A stretch of 7,512 nt of DNA from an uncultured bacterium (GCA_938036745.1 CALHWG010000044.1:1-7512); one strand, 5' to 3'. Positions 1 through 6,537 are shown, numbered from the stretch's first letter. Notes: a model not told the origin generated them from the sequence alone. Program-made: numbers and translations.

Positions 1-650
1 GCAGCAGAAACTAGTTTTCCAATAAAGCTAAAAAAGCTACTACTCGCAACATTTTTACCGTTAGAAACTATAGCACCGCTATCATCAATTATATTTAGTG
101 ACGGTTTTTCAAAATTATTAACACTAAAAGATACACCTTCAGAATCAACAAAAAATTCTTTACCATCAACCAACCAAGAAGCAACAGGTTTTCGAAAATC
201 AAGATAAATTTTATATGAGGTTAGACCATTAAATTTAATATCCGAAATAGATAATACCTCTGGATAATCTTTTTGAAGGCTTTCAAGTAAAGCGTTTTTA
301 TTTAAATTTGATAAAATTCGTTCACTCGGATTTATATTTAAATATTCTTCAACTGATTTTTCATATTTACTTAAATTTTGGCTTTTTGATTCATTTGAAA
401 CTACTGAAACCTTAGAAATAAACTGAAATAAAAATATAGAAATTAAACTTATAAAAATAGCTAAAATCACGAAAAAAGCACCTAGCTTTCTTCGGCGAAT
501 AACTAATTTTTGATTTTCTGAACGCTCAGAATGCTCTTTTTGATGTCGTGAAATTGTTTTTCCACGCCGAAAATCACCCTTCTCTCTTGAGCGTTCTTCT
601 AGAATCTTTTCACGCATTTCGCGTCGAGTTAAGTTTTTTTCTTCTTTCAT
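1..650 (-). CDS. ftsQ: FtsQ/DivIB-like cell division protein, C-terminus beyond the left edge
   Basis: The frame is open from the ATG at 648-650 to the window edge, giving 216 codons plus two bases. The product looks like a bitopic division protein. Residues 1-56 are a highly charged cytoplasmic tail (many Arg, Lys, Glu). Residues 57-78 form one hydrophobic segment (GAFFVILAIFISLISIFLFQ). An extracytoplasmic region follows, with a stretch at about 81-153 in the place of a POTRA domain. Residues 154-175 (KPVASWLVDGKEFFVDSEGV) match the FtsQ pattern of a Pro-Val-Ala-x-Trp strand followed by a D-x-x-G-V turn. FtsQ/DivIB family members recruit and control FtsL, FtsB/DivIC and the FtsW-FtsI synthase at the septum. 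It lies 33 nt after murG, a normal dcw slot. No Shine-Dalgarno precedes the ATG, but a perfect extended -10 does, so it may start a leaderless transcript. Identity rests on topology, the strand motif and context rather than strong sequence conservation, which is low in this family. Confidence 0.82.
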   Translation of the reverse strand, partial: MKEEKNLTRREMREKILEERSREKGDFRRGKTISRHQKEHSERSENQKLVIRRRKLGAFFVILAIFISLISIFLFQFISKVSVVSNESKSQNLSKYEKSVEEYLNINPSERILSNLNKNALLESLQKDYPEVLSISDIKFNGLTSYKIYLDFRKPVASWLVDGKEFFVDSEGVSFSVNNFEKPSLNIIDDSGAIVSNGKNVASSSFFSFIGKLVSA

Positions 651-659
651 CTAACTATA

Positions 660-668
660 ATTATACCA
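660..668 (-). promoter_or_regulatory. Extended -10 promoter for the ftsQ-like gene, leaderless geometry
   Basis: The minus strand reads TGGTATAAT, a consensus -10 (TATAAT, 660-665) with the TGn extension. Nine bases (TATAGTTAG) separate the hexamer from the ATG at 648-650, so transcription would start within about two bases of, or at, the start codon. No good -35 is seen 16-18 nt upstream, which is tolerable for extended -10 promoters. It lies in the 33-nt murG-ftsQ gap. Confidence 0.65.
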
Positions 669-683
669 TAAGCTCAATATTTT

Positions 684-1841
684 TTATAGCTTTGCGGCTT
701 TAAAAATCATCTCTACAACATCTTTGGCAGCATTCGGCTTAGCAAATTTGCTAAATTCTTCGCCAAGCTTAAGCATCCCTTCTGGATTTTCTAAAGTTCT
801 CAAAATTTCGTCTGAAAGAATTTCTGGATTTTTTTCAATTTCATCATCTGGAACAATCTTAACAGCATTAGACTTTTGATAAACCTGCGCATTTTTTAAT
901 TGATGTCCACCAGTTAATCTTGCATTCGGAACAAGAATTGTTGGTTTGTGAAGTGCGGCAAGCTCAAGGTTGGAAGTTGCACCAGCCCGAGCAACAACCA
1001 AATCTGCAGCAGCTAAAAACTTCCACATATCTTTTGATACAAAACTTAACAAGCAAAAATCCTTCGAAAATCCCTCAGTTTTTCTCTTAAGTTCATCAAA
1101 TTGAGACACGCCAGAGATTAGAACAATTTGAGCAGATTTTGAAAGTTCCCCACCCTTCGAAACTACCGCATTATTAAGCCGAGCCGCGCCAAGACCGCCA
1201 CCAGTAACTAAAACAAGAGGCTTATTTTTCGAAAACCCGAGTTCAACCTTAAAATTATCTCGTTCTTCTTTGCTATATTTTTTAAAATTTTCAAGCACTG
1301 GAATTCCAACATATTTTGAAATTTCTTTTGGATAATTATAAAATTCGAGCGGTGCACCTGTTGCAATCCTTTTAGCAAATTTTGAAATAATACGATTAGC
1401 TAAACCTGGATGAGCATCAGAATCATGGATCACAATTGGAATTCTCAAGATCCAAGCGCTTATTCCAACAGGAACACAAACAAACCCGCCTTTGCAGAAA
1501 ATAACATCTGGTTGCCAAAAAATTAGTTTGCAAAAAGACTGAAAAATACCGGCAATATTTCGAAAAATATCTATAAGATTTCCAAAAACAACACTTGGAA
1601 TCGTAAGATGCTGCCAAAAAGTTAAATGATTATAGCGGCGAAGTTTTCCACTTGAAATTTTCGAAATTTTAACTCTTTTACCAAAAGAATCAGTCATTAT
1701 TTTTTTAGCCTGAGGTGCAAATTTTTTATCACACCAAAAATGTAATTCTACTTTTGAATTTTTCTTTAAAATTTCTTTAAAAACTGCCACGATTGGAACC
1801 ACGTGACCGCCCGACCCGCCGCCGACTGCCAATATTTTCAT
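684..1841 (-). CDS. murG: MurG, UDP-GlcNAc:lipid I N-acetylglucosaminyltransferase
   Basis: MurG transfers GlcNAc from UDP-GlcNAc to lipid I on the inner face of the membrane, producing lipid II. The 385-residue product has the GT-B layout of the family. The N-terminal glycine loop GGGSGGH is at 7-13, GGFVCVPVG (equivalent of GGYVSGP) at 118-126, and HDSDAHPGLANR (equivalent of HEQNAxPGxxN) at 139-150. The second loop GGGLGAARLN is at 214-223. The donor-site segment ARAGATSNLELAAL at 284-297 includes E293, the expected ribose ligand, and is followed by GGHQLKNA at 311-318. The ATG at 1839-1841 is chosen because it puts the glycine loop at the expected distance from the N-terminus and has a strong AAGGAGG six bases upstream; an ATG at 1910 would add 23 unrelated residues. 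The first 65 nt overlap the end of ftsW in another frame. At 385 residues it is slightly longer than the usual 355-365. Identification is secure. Confidence 0.97.
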   Translation of the reverse strand: MKILAVGGGSGGHVVPIVAVFKEILKKNSKVELHFWCDKKFAPQAKKIMTDSFGKRVKISKISSGKLRRYNHLTFWQHLTIPSVVFGNLIDIFRNIAGIFQSFCKLIFWQPDVIFCKGGFVCVPVGISAWILRIPIVIHDSDAHPGLANRIISKFAKRIATGAPLEFYNYPKEISKYVGIPVLENFKKYSKEERDNFKVELGFSKNKPLVLVTGGGLGAARLNNAVVSKGGELSKSAQIVLISGVSQFDELKRKTEGFSKDFCLLSFVSKDMWKFLAAADLVVARAGATSNLELAALHKPTILVPNARLTGGHQLKNAQVYQKSNAVKIVPDDEIEKNPEILSDEILRTLENPEGMLKLGEEFSKFAKPNAAKDVVEMIFKAAKL

Positions 1842-3345
1842 TGCCTTCCTCCTTAAAATCTTCAACTTGAGTAAATGATGTGTAATTCGAAATATTAAAC
1901 ACAACACCAAGAACTGTCAAAATAACAACCAAGCTCGTTCCGCCATAAGAAATTAACGGAATTGTAATACCTTTAAGCGGAAATAGCCCAACCATCGCTG
2001 CAATATTAATAATTGTTTGCGAAGCTAGCCACCCAGCAACACCAGCCACAAAAAGGCGGCTTGCAGGGTTTTCCATTTTTGAAATAATCACAAGAAGCTG
2101 ATAAAACAGCCCAAAATAAATTGCAATAATAAAAATTAAACCAACAAAACCAAACATTTCACCCATTACGGCAAAAATTGAGTCGTTAATAGTTTCAGGC
2201 AAATAACCAGCAGATTGAACTGAATTTCCAATCCCTAAGCCCAAAACTCCGCCCGAGCCAATCGCAAGCTTTGCATTACAAATGTGATATTGGTCCTTAC
2301 CACTTTCAGTCAAAATATTGCTACAATCACCGCTCGAAAAAGTTAAAATTCGAGAAATTCGATGAGGTTCGAAAACAATCAGAAGAACAACCCCAGCCAA
2401 AACCAACACACCAATTGGAATTAATTTTTTAGACTTCATTCCTGCAATAATAAACTGGAATGCAATTGCAATAATAATTGTCGTTGCTGTTCCGAGATCT
2501 TTTTGAAAACCAGCAATCACCAAAAGTACTGTAATAATCACAACTGAAGCCGGTAGAATTGTTTCTTTATAACTGTTGATTTTTCCCTTCGAAGCTTGAG
2601 CACCAAGGAAAGTTGAAAGAAGTAAAATCACGCCAATCTTTAAAAACTCAGCCTGTTGAAAACTGAAGCCAGAAAAGCCAAACCAGCGACAAGCCCCATT
2701 TTCACAAATTACAGGAGGAAGATTAAACAACGCTAAGCCTGCAAGAGCTACACATAAAACTAGAGAAAAAATAAAGAATTGTAATGATTTCGAAAAAATC
2801 CAGTTGAGCGGAATTGCCTTCATTCCAAAAAAGAAGACCAAACCAACCGCAATATAAATTAAATGTCGCCAGAAGAAATAATAATCATCATAGTTCGCAC
2901 CTTTAGCAATATTCAATGAATTTGCCCGCTGCGGGCTTAACGAAAACATTACAACCAAACCAATCAGTAGCAACAGACAGATAAAAAGAAATAGCATATA
3001 ATTTGCACGATGCTTGCGGATTTTTTCGAAACCTTCAAGATTGAGGCGTTTTTTATTGTCAGCTTTAACACTTTCGTAAATTCTCACGCAAGGATTTACG
3101 ATGAAAATTAAAAACATTGAACGAATTAAAAATATAACTCTCTCCAAAAAACCTGCAAAATCACCGTTTAAAAATTGCTGAAAAATTACAGAAAAATTAT
3201 CATTCTTCAAATCACTTTTTAAAAAGCTTTGGTTGCGTGATTTTCGAAAAGATGAATTTCGAACTTGTGGCGTTCGAGCTTGACGACGAGATGAATAGTT
3301 TTCAAAACCTCGTCGTTCAATCAAATTCCTATTCCTTCTTTCCAT
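1777..3345 (-). CDS. ftsW: FtsW, SEDS-family septal peptidoglycan glycosyltransferase
   Basis: This 522-residue polytopic SEDS protein polymerises lipid II into glycan strands together with a class B PBP. The SEDS core begins near residue 115 (YMLFLFICLLLLIGLVVMFSLS) and has about ten membrane segments. Family motifs are GACRWFGFSGFSFQQAEFLK (217-236), QKDLGTATT (281-289), HRISRI (328-333), GLGIGNSVQSAGYLPE (369-384), MGEMFGFVG (394-402) and the hallmark PLKGITIPLISYGGTSLV (456-473). D340 lies where the catalytic Asp of the large extracytoplasmic loop is expected. Unusual parts: a basic N-terminal extension of about 110 residues with a hydrophobic patch at 66-85; a loop insertion after D340; cysteines at 214/219 and 341/356; and an Arg/Gly/Ser-rich tail encoded inside murG. 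The ATG is one base after the mraY stop (TAAAATG) with no Shine-Dalgarno, suggesting termination-reinitiation. FtsW is preferred over RodA because of its position between mraY and murG. Confidence 0.95.
   Translation of the reverse strand: MERRNRNLIERRGFENYSSRRQARTPQVRNSSFRKSRNQSFLKSDLKNDNFSVIFQQFLNGDFAGFLERVIFLIRSMFLIFIVNPCVRIYESVKADNKKRLNLEGFEKIRKHRANYMLFLFICLLLLIGLVVMFSLSPQRANSLNIAKGANYDDYYFFWRHLIYIAVGLVFFFGMKAIPLNWIFSKSLQFFIFSLVLCVALAGLALFNLPPVICENGACRWFGFSGFSFQQAEFLKIGVILLLSTFLGAQASKGKINSYKETILPASVVIITVLLVIAGFQKDLGTATTIIIAIAFQFIIAGMKSKKLIPIGVLVLAGVVLLIVFEPHRISRILTFSSGDCSNILTESGKDQYHICNAKLAIGSGGVLGLGIGNSVQSAGYLPETINDSIFAVMGEMFGFVGLIFIIAIYFGLFYQLLVIISKMENPASRLFVAGVAGWLASQTIINIAAMVGLFPLKGITIPLISYGGTSLVVILTVLGVVFNISNYTSFTQVEDFKEEGNENIGSRRRVGRSRGSNRGSF
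1848..1854 (-). promoter_or_regulatory. Strong ribosome binding site of murG, inside ftsW
   Basis: The minus strand carries AAGGAGG followed by a six-base spacer (AAGGCA) and the ATG at 1839-1841. It decides the murG start in favour of MKILAVGGG rather than the upstream in-frame ATG at 1910. The site is embedded in the ftsW coding sequence, where it encodes Lys-Glu-Glu, so ribosomes finishing ftsW pass over it before they terminate. Confidence 0.9.
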
Positions 3346-3346
3346 T

Positions 3347-4372
3347 TTAAAGAATTTTATGCTCTGCCAGCGCTAAAATTACACCAATAAAGGCCATAAC
3401 CATTCCAATAATCCAAAAACGCATTGTGATTTTAGTTTCTTCCCAGCCGGTAGCTTCAAGATGATGATGAATTGGTGCAGAGATAAAGATTTTTCGTTTA
3501 AATACTTTTTTCGAAAAAATTTGAATCGCGCTTGAACCAGCTTCAATCACAAAAATTAAACCAATTACAGGAAGAAGAAGGAGTGAATTTGTAAGCATTG
3601 CAACCACTCCGAGAGTCGTTCCCCAAGCGAAAGAACCAACATCACCCATAAAGAAACGCGCAGGATAAACATTAAACCATAAATATGCAAGAAGTGCGCC
3701 AAGAACGGTAAAACAAAATACTGCTAAATTATGCTGATTCTGAACAAGAGCAATAATTCCGAAAGCACCAAAAGCAGCGCTCAATAATCCACCAGCTAAA
3801 CCATCAAGCCCGTCAGAGATATTTACAGCATTACTTGTTGCAACAATCGCAAAAATAAAGAGTGGAACCATCCAATATCCGATTTCAAGATTACCAATAA
3901 AAGGAATCATAACACTTGTAAAGTGAAGTTTAAAAGTAAAAAACCACGCCAAGAAACCAGCAAGAGAGATAATCATCGCGAATTTAACAGGGGCACGGAG
4001 TCCAGCATCTTTACGATTCGAACCCCAAATATTTAAGATGTCATCGATCAAACCAATAAATGCACCACCAGCAAGCCCAGCAAGAGGCAACCAAGTTTGT
4101 TCACGCTTCAAATTTAATAAAACAGAAATGATAATAACTGCAATTACGCCAATAATTCCTGCCATGGTAGGAATATTACGTGCGATTTTTTTAGCGTGCA
4201 ATTTATTTACAACGGTTAAAGCTTCACCTGTAACAGATGCTGTTTTTTGTTTCTTCCAGAATTTATACTTATAAGCAACAAAAGTATAAATTGGCGTTAA
4301 AGCCATTGCCAGAATGAACCCAGCAAGACTAAATAATGCAGAAACGATTAATTGATTTGTGATATTTAACAT
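3347..4372 (-). CDS. mraY: MraY, phospho-N-acetylmuramoyl-pentapeptide transferase
   Basis: MraY transfers phospho-MurNAc-pentapeptide from UDP to undecaprenyl phosphate, making lipid I at the cytoplasmic membrane. The 341-residue product is polytopic with about ten membrane spans. It shows the family landmarks in order: LHAKK followed by IPTMAG (58-72), GLIDD (107-111), SNAVNISDGLDGLAGG (180-195), ARFFMGDVGS (238-247, with the metal-binding Asp at 244) and APIHHHLEATGW (299-310). Two motifs differ from textbook MraY. The DDxxK lysine is replaced by Asn (DDILN, 110-114), and the segment between the first His and IPTM is two residues longer than in the common HxxKxGTPTMGG form. It starts nine bases after the pbp stop behind GAGGG, so it is coupled to pbp, and ends one base before ftsW. 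MurE, murF and murD, which often flank mraY, are absent here. Its distinctive HHH and NxxNxxDGLDGL motifs make MraY much more likely than WecA-type relatives. Confidence 0.96.
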   Translation of the reverse strand: MLNITNQLIVSALFSLAGFILAMALTPIYTFVAYKYKFWKKQKTASVTGEALTVVNKLHAKKIARNIPTMAGIIGVIAVIIISVLLNLKREQTWLPLAGLAGGAFIGLIDDILNIWGSNRKDAGLRAPVKFAMIISLAGFLAWFFTFKLHFTSVMIPFIGNLEIGYWMVPLFIFAIVATSNAVNISDGLDGLAGGLLSAAFGAFGIIALVQNQHNLAVFCFTVLGALLAYLWFNVYPARFFMGDVGSFAWGTTLGVVAMLTNSLLLLPVIGLIFVIEAGSSAIQIFSKKVFKRKIFISAPIHHHLEATGWEETKITMRFWIIGMVMAFIGVILALAEHKIL

Positions 4373-4375
4373 ATT

Positions 4376-4380
4376 CCCTC
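4376..4380 (-). promoter_or_regulatory. Short-spaced ribosome binding site of mraY
   Basis: GAGGG lies just after the pbp stop codon and only three bases (AAT) before the mraY ATG at 4370-4372. The spacing is shorter than ideal, so coupling to pbp termination nine bases upstream probably contributes to initiation. Confidence 0.6.
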
Positions 4381-4381
4381 T

Positions 4382-6124
4382 TTAATTCTTTGGTTTAATC
4401 TCTAAATAATTTAATAGCCAGTTTGAAATTTCAGTGAAAATTGGTGCAGCATCTTTGGACCCTTGCAAATTCTGATTTTCGCCCCAAACCGCTACCATTA
4501 TAACATACTCAGCTTCATCTCCGCCACCAAAACCAACATAACTACCAATTGTCTGATAATCAACATATTTTCCACCAACAATTGTCTGGCTTGTTCCAGT
4601 TTTTCCACCAATTTGATACCCCGATGGATCTTTTACACCACCAACTTTTCGAACACCTTCCAGAACTTGCTTCATCTGTTCACTAGTTTCTTTCGAAATT
4701 ACCGCTTCTTTATTAATTTCAGGCTCTTTTTTCGAAAGCTTTCCATTTTCATCAACCGTTCCCTCAATCACGCTTGGCTTATATAAAGTTCCACCATTCA
4801 CTAGTGAAGAAAAAGCATTTGCCGTTTGAAGCATTGTTGTGGTCATACCTTGGCCGAAAGTCATATTCGAATATCGAACTGCATTTCCTTCAGCTTTTTT
4901 TGGTGAAACCAGCAAACCTTTGCTTTCAAGAACTTCAATTCCAGTCTCTTGCCCAAGCCCAAAACGATTATGAAAATAATCATAAATCTTATCCCGAGCA
5001 GTCGAGTTAAGGCTTCCGCCACCAAGGAGCTTTCCAATAGTCACCATTCCAGTATTGAGCGAATAATTCATAGCTGTTTGAAGTGTAATTGAACCCGTAT
5101 GCCCCAAAACTGCATTCTGAATTACAATATCTTCAATTCTAATTGAATCAGTATTATTATATCGAGTTAAAGGACTTGCAACACCTTCATTAATTCCTGT
5201 TGCCATCGTGAAAGATTTTATCACCGAACCGTTTTCGTAAGCCATTGTTGCAGTATTATTATTATATACTGAGCTTTTTTCAACCTTGCCATAATCTGCT
5301 GGGTTATAAGTTGGATAGTTCGCCATTGCCATAATTTTGCCATTTTTTGGATTCATAACCAAAACTGAGCCATTTTTCATACCTTTCAAATCCATTTGCG
5401 ATTTTAAAACCTTTTCAACGCGAGCCTGAATATTACGATCAATTGATAACGCGATATTTTTTCCATTTATGGCTGGCTTTTCGATATTTTCACTTCCAAC
5501 TTCAATAACCTGATTAAACGCATCAGTAGTAATTTTTTTATAGCCATCAGTCCCCGTCAATTCTTTATTCATTGCCTGCTCAATGCCATAATTTCCACCA
5601 TTATCATTTACGAAACCAAGAACTTGTGCAGCTAAATTTCCCTCAGGATAAACCCGGCGAGTTTCTGCAGTAAATCCGACCCCATGAAATTTCTTTTCAC
5701 GAATTGCATTTGCCTGTTTTAGCGAAAGCTTAGTTCCAATAACTTGATATCGCGTGCTGGTTTTTTCGAAAAGCTTTTCAAAATCATCTCTTAAATTTCC
5801 GCCAGCAATTTTTCTAAACTCTGAAATAATTTCACTTTTTTTAACTTTTTTTGAATTTGCAATTTCCTGCGGGTCAATCCAAAGCGTATAAACAGTTTCA
5901 TTCAAAACCATTTTAGTTAGTTTTTTGCCATCCATTGCATAAATTAATCCTCGTTGAGCTTTGATTTCGAATTGTTTTCTCTGGCCTTTATCGGCACGAG
6001 CACGATAATCTGCGCCTTCAATAACTTGCAAGAAAAAAAGTCGAACCACAATTACCGCAAAAACCCCTAGAATTGAGACTGCGAGATAACCTGTTCGACT
6101 TTTATTCTTAAAACCTAAAATCAT
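4382..6124 (-). CDS. ftsI: Class B penicillin-binding protein (FtsI/PBP2-type transpeptidase)
   Basis: This 580-residue protein is a monofunctional D,D-transpeptidase that cross-links septal peptidoglycan as the partner of FtsW. A short cytoplasmic tail is followed by one membrane anchor (about 13-33). The PBP dimerisation domain starts with AQRGLIYAMDGKKLTKMV (56-73), the family's RGxIxDRxGxxLA motif. The transpeptidase domain runs from about 225 (LSIDRNIQ) to 570. Its catalytic triad motifs are intact: SVIK at 300-303 with nucleophile S300 and base K303, SLN at 355-357 and KTG at 508-510 (GGKTGTSQ). The FGQGMTTTMLQTANAFS segment (423-439) is also typical. Length matches FtsI/PBP2b proteins; no PASTA repeats are present. 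No Shine-Dalgarno precedes the ATG, while an extended -10 ends eight bases upstream, so a leaderless transcript may start here. It follows the ftsL-like gene by 50 nt and is nine nt from mraY. FtsI is favoured over an elongation PBP2 by its position between ftsL and mraY. Confidence 0.95.
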   Translation of the reverse strand: MILGFKNKSRTGYLAVSILGVFAVIVVRLFFLQVIEGADYRARADKGQRKQFEIKAQRGLIYAMDGKKLTKMVLNETVYTLWIDPQEIANSKKVKKSEIISEFRKIAGGNLRDDFEKLFEKTSTRYQVIGTKLSLKQANAIREKKFHGVGFTAETRRVYPEGNLAAQVLGFVNDNGGNYGIEQAMNKELTGTDGYKKITTDAFNQVIEVGSENIEKPAINGKNIALSIDRNIQARVEKVLKSQMDLKGMKNGSVLVMNPKNGKIMAMANYPTYNPADYGKVEKSSVYNNNTATMAYENGSVIKSFTMATGINEGVASPLTRYNNTDSIRIEDIVIQNAVLGHTGSITLQTAMNYSLNTGMVTIGKLLGGGSLNSTARDKIYDYFHNRFGLGQETGIEVLESKGLLVSPKKAEGNAVRYSNMTFGQGMTTTMLQTANAFSSLVNGGTLYKPSVIEGTVDENGKLSKKEPEINKEAVISKETSEQMKQVLEGVRKVGGVKDPSGYQIGGKTGTSQTIVGGKYVDYQTIGSYVGFGGGDEAEYVIMVAVWGENQNLQGSKDAAPIFTEISNWLLNYLEIKPKN

Positions 6125-6132
6125 ATAATTCT

Positions 6133-6162
6133 ATTTTATCACACTTTTTGTGATTTTTTGAA
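6133..6162 (-). promoter_or_regulatory. Extended -10 promoter for pbp, leaderless geometry
   Basis: The minus strand reads TGATAAAAT at 6133-6141, a TGn-extended -10 with hexamer TAAAAT (one mismatch from TATAAT). Eight bases (AGAATTAT) lie between the hexamer and the ATG at 6122-6124, so the transcript would begin within about two bases of, or on, the start codon. A weak -35 candidate, TTCAAA (6157-6162), sits 18 nt upstream of the hexamer. It lies in the 50-nt gap after the ftsL-like gene. It would let pbp-mraY-ftsW-murG be transcribed independently of the upstream terminator. Confidence 0.5.
6138..6154. promoter_or_regulatory. Perfect 6-bp dyad overlapping the pbp -10 element
   Basis: ATCACA, a five-base spacer and TGTGAT form a perfect inverted repeat. 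One arm overlaps the TGA of the extended -10 and the first base of its hexamer, so bound protein or a cruciform here could block the promoter. It could also be chance in A/T-rich DNA. On the minus strand it has no U-tract after it, so it is not a terminator for the genes present. Confidence 0.35.
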
Positions 6163-6174
6163 AAAAGCTTAACC

Positions 6175-6537
6175 TTATTTTGCGTAAGAAACCGACGCCG
6201 GAGTTGTCATTTTCTTTGCAACTTCGCTATTTTCAATATTCGAAAGCGCTGTAAGTCGTGCGTTTTCCACTTCTAAATCAGCCTTTTTAGTTTCTAAATC
6301 TGAAATTTTCGAATCAATTTGCTGAATTTCATTTCCATAAAGCGCTGGTTTAGAAGAATTCATTAAGAAGATAATTCCAAGAACCGCAATCAAAACACCA
6401 AGCATCAAAAATTGCGTTACTGCACCAAGTTTTGCTGTTGGCTGAAAAATAGCGATATTATTATTTCTTCCATATGACCGCGACGAAACTTGTGTTTGGC
6501 GACGGCGACTAACATAATTTGTGTTTGTTTTATACAT
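6175..6537 (-). CDS. ftsL: FtsL/DivIC-like bitopic septum-formation protein
   Basis: The 120-residue product has a basic Ser/Arg/Asn-rich cytoplasmic tail (1-36, including SRRRQ at 10-14) and one membrane segment (about 39-60, from GAVTQFLMLGVLI). A short extracytoplasmic coiled coil (about 68-99) has heptad hydrophobics in the IQQIDSKISDLETKKADLE stretch. This is the topology of FtsL/FtsB/DivIC proteins, which link FtsQ to the FtsW-FtsI synthase. The position between rsmH and the class B PBP gene is the standard place for ftsL and is the main reason for that name, since the family is poorly conserved. No Shine-Dalgarno precedes the ATG (GCAACAAAAACCAATG), and no convincing promoter lies between it and the terminator 30 nt upstream, so how it is expressed is unclear: read-through, or a weak promoter around the AT-rich TATTAAAT. 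Confidence 0.83.
   Translation of the reverse strand: MYKTNTNYVSRRRQTQVSSRSYGRNNNIAIFQPTAKLGAVTQFLMLGVLIAVLGIIFLMNSSKPALYGNEIQQIDSKISDLETKKADLEVENARLTALSNIENSEVAKKMTTPASVSYAK

Noticed and set aside
1423..1617. Short minus-strand ORF within murG in another frame
   Set aside because: Cys/Tyr/Phe-rich shadow of the murG frame without a ribosome binding site.
1842..1910. In-frame upstream ATG that would lengthen MurG by 23 residues
   Set aside because: The added residues match no MurG feature and lie fully within ftsW, while the ATG at 1839-1841 has an ideal Shine-Dalgarno and places the glycine loop correctly.
4038..4274. Plus-strand ORF opposite mraY
   Set aside because: Antisense to conserved MraY motifs, with no independent support.
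4463..5010. Plus-strand ORFs inside the PBP gene
   Set aside because: They are antisense to an intact transpeptidase with catalytic motifs, have low-complexity Phe/Asn/Ser-rich products and no ribosome binding context.
6138..6159. Plus-strand reading of the ATCACA/TGTGAT hairpin plus T-run as a terminator
   Set aside because: The stem is short and A/T-rich, and there is no plus-strand gene for it to end.
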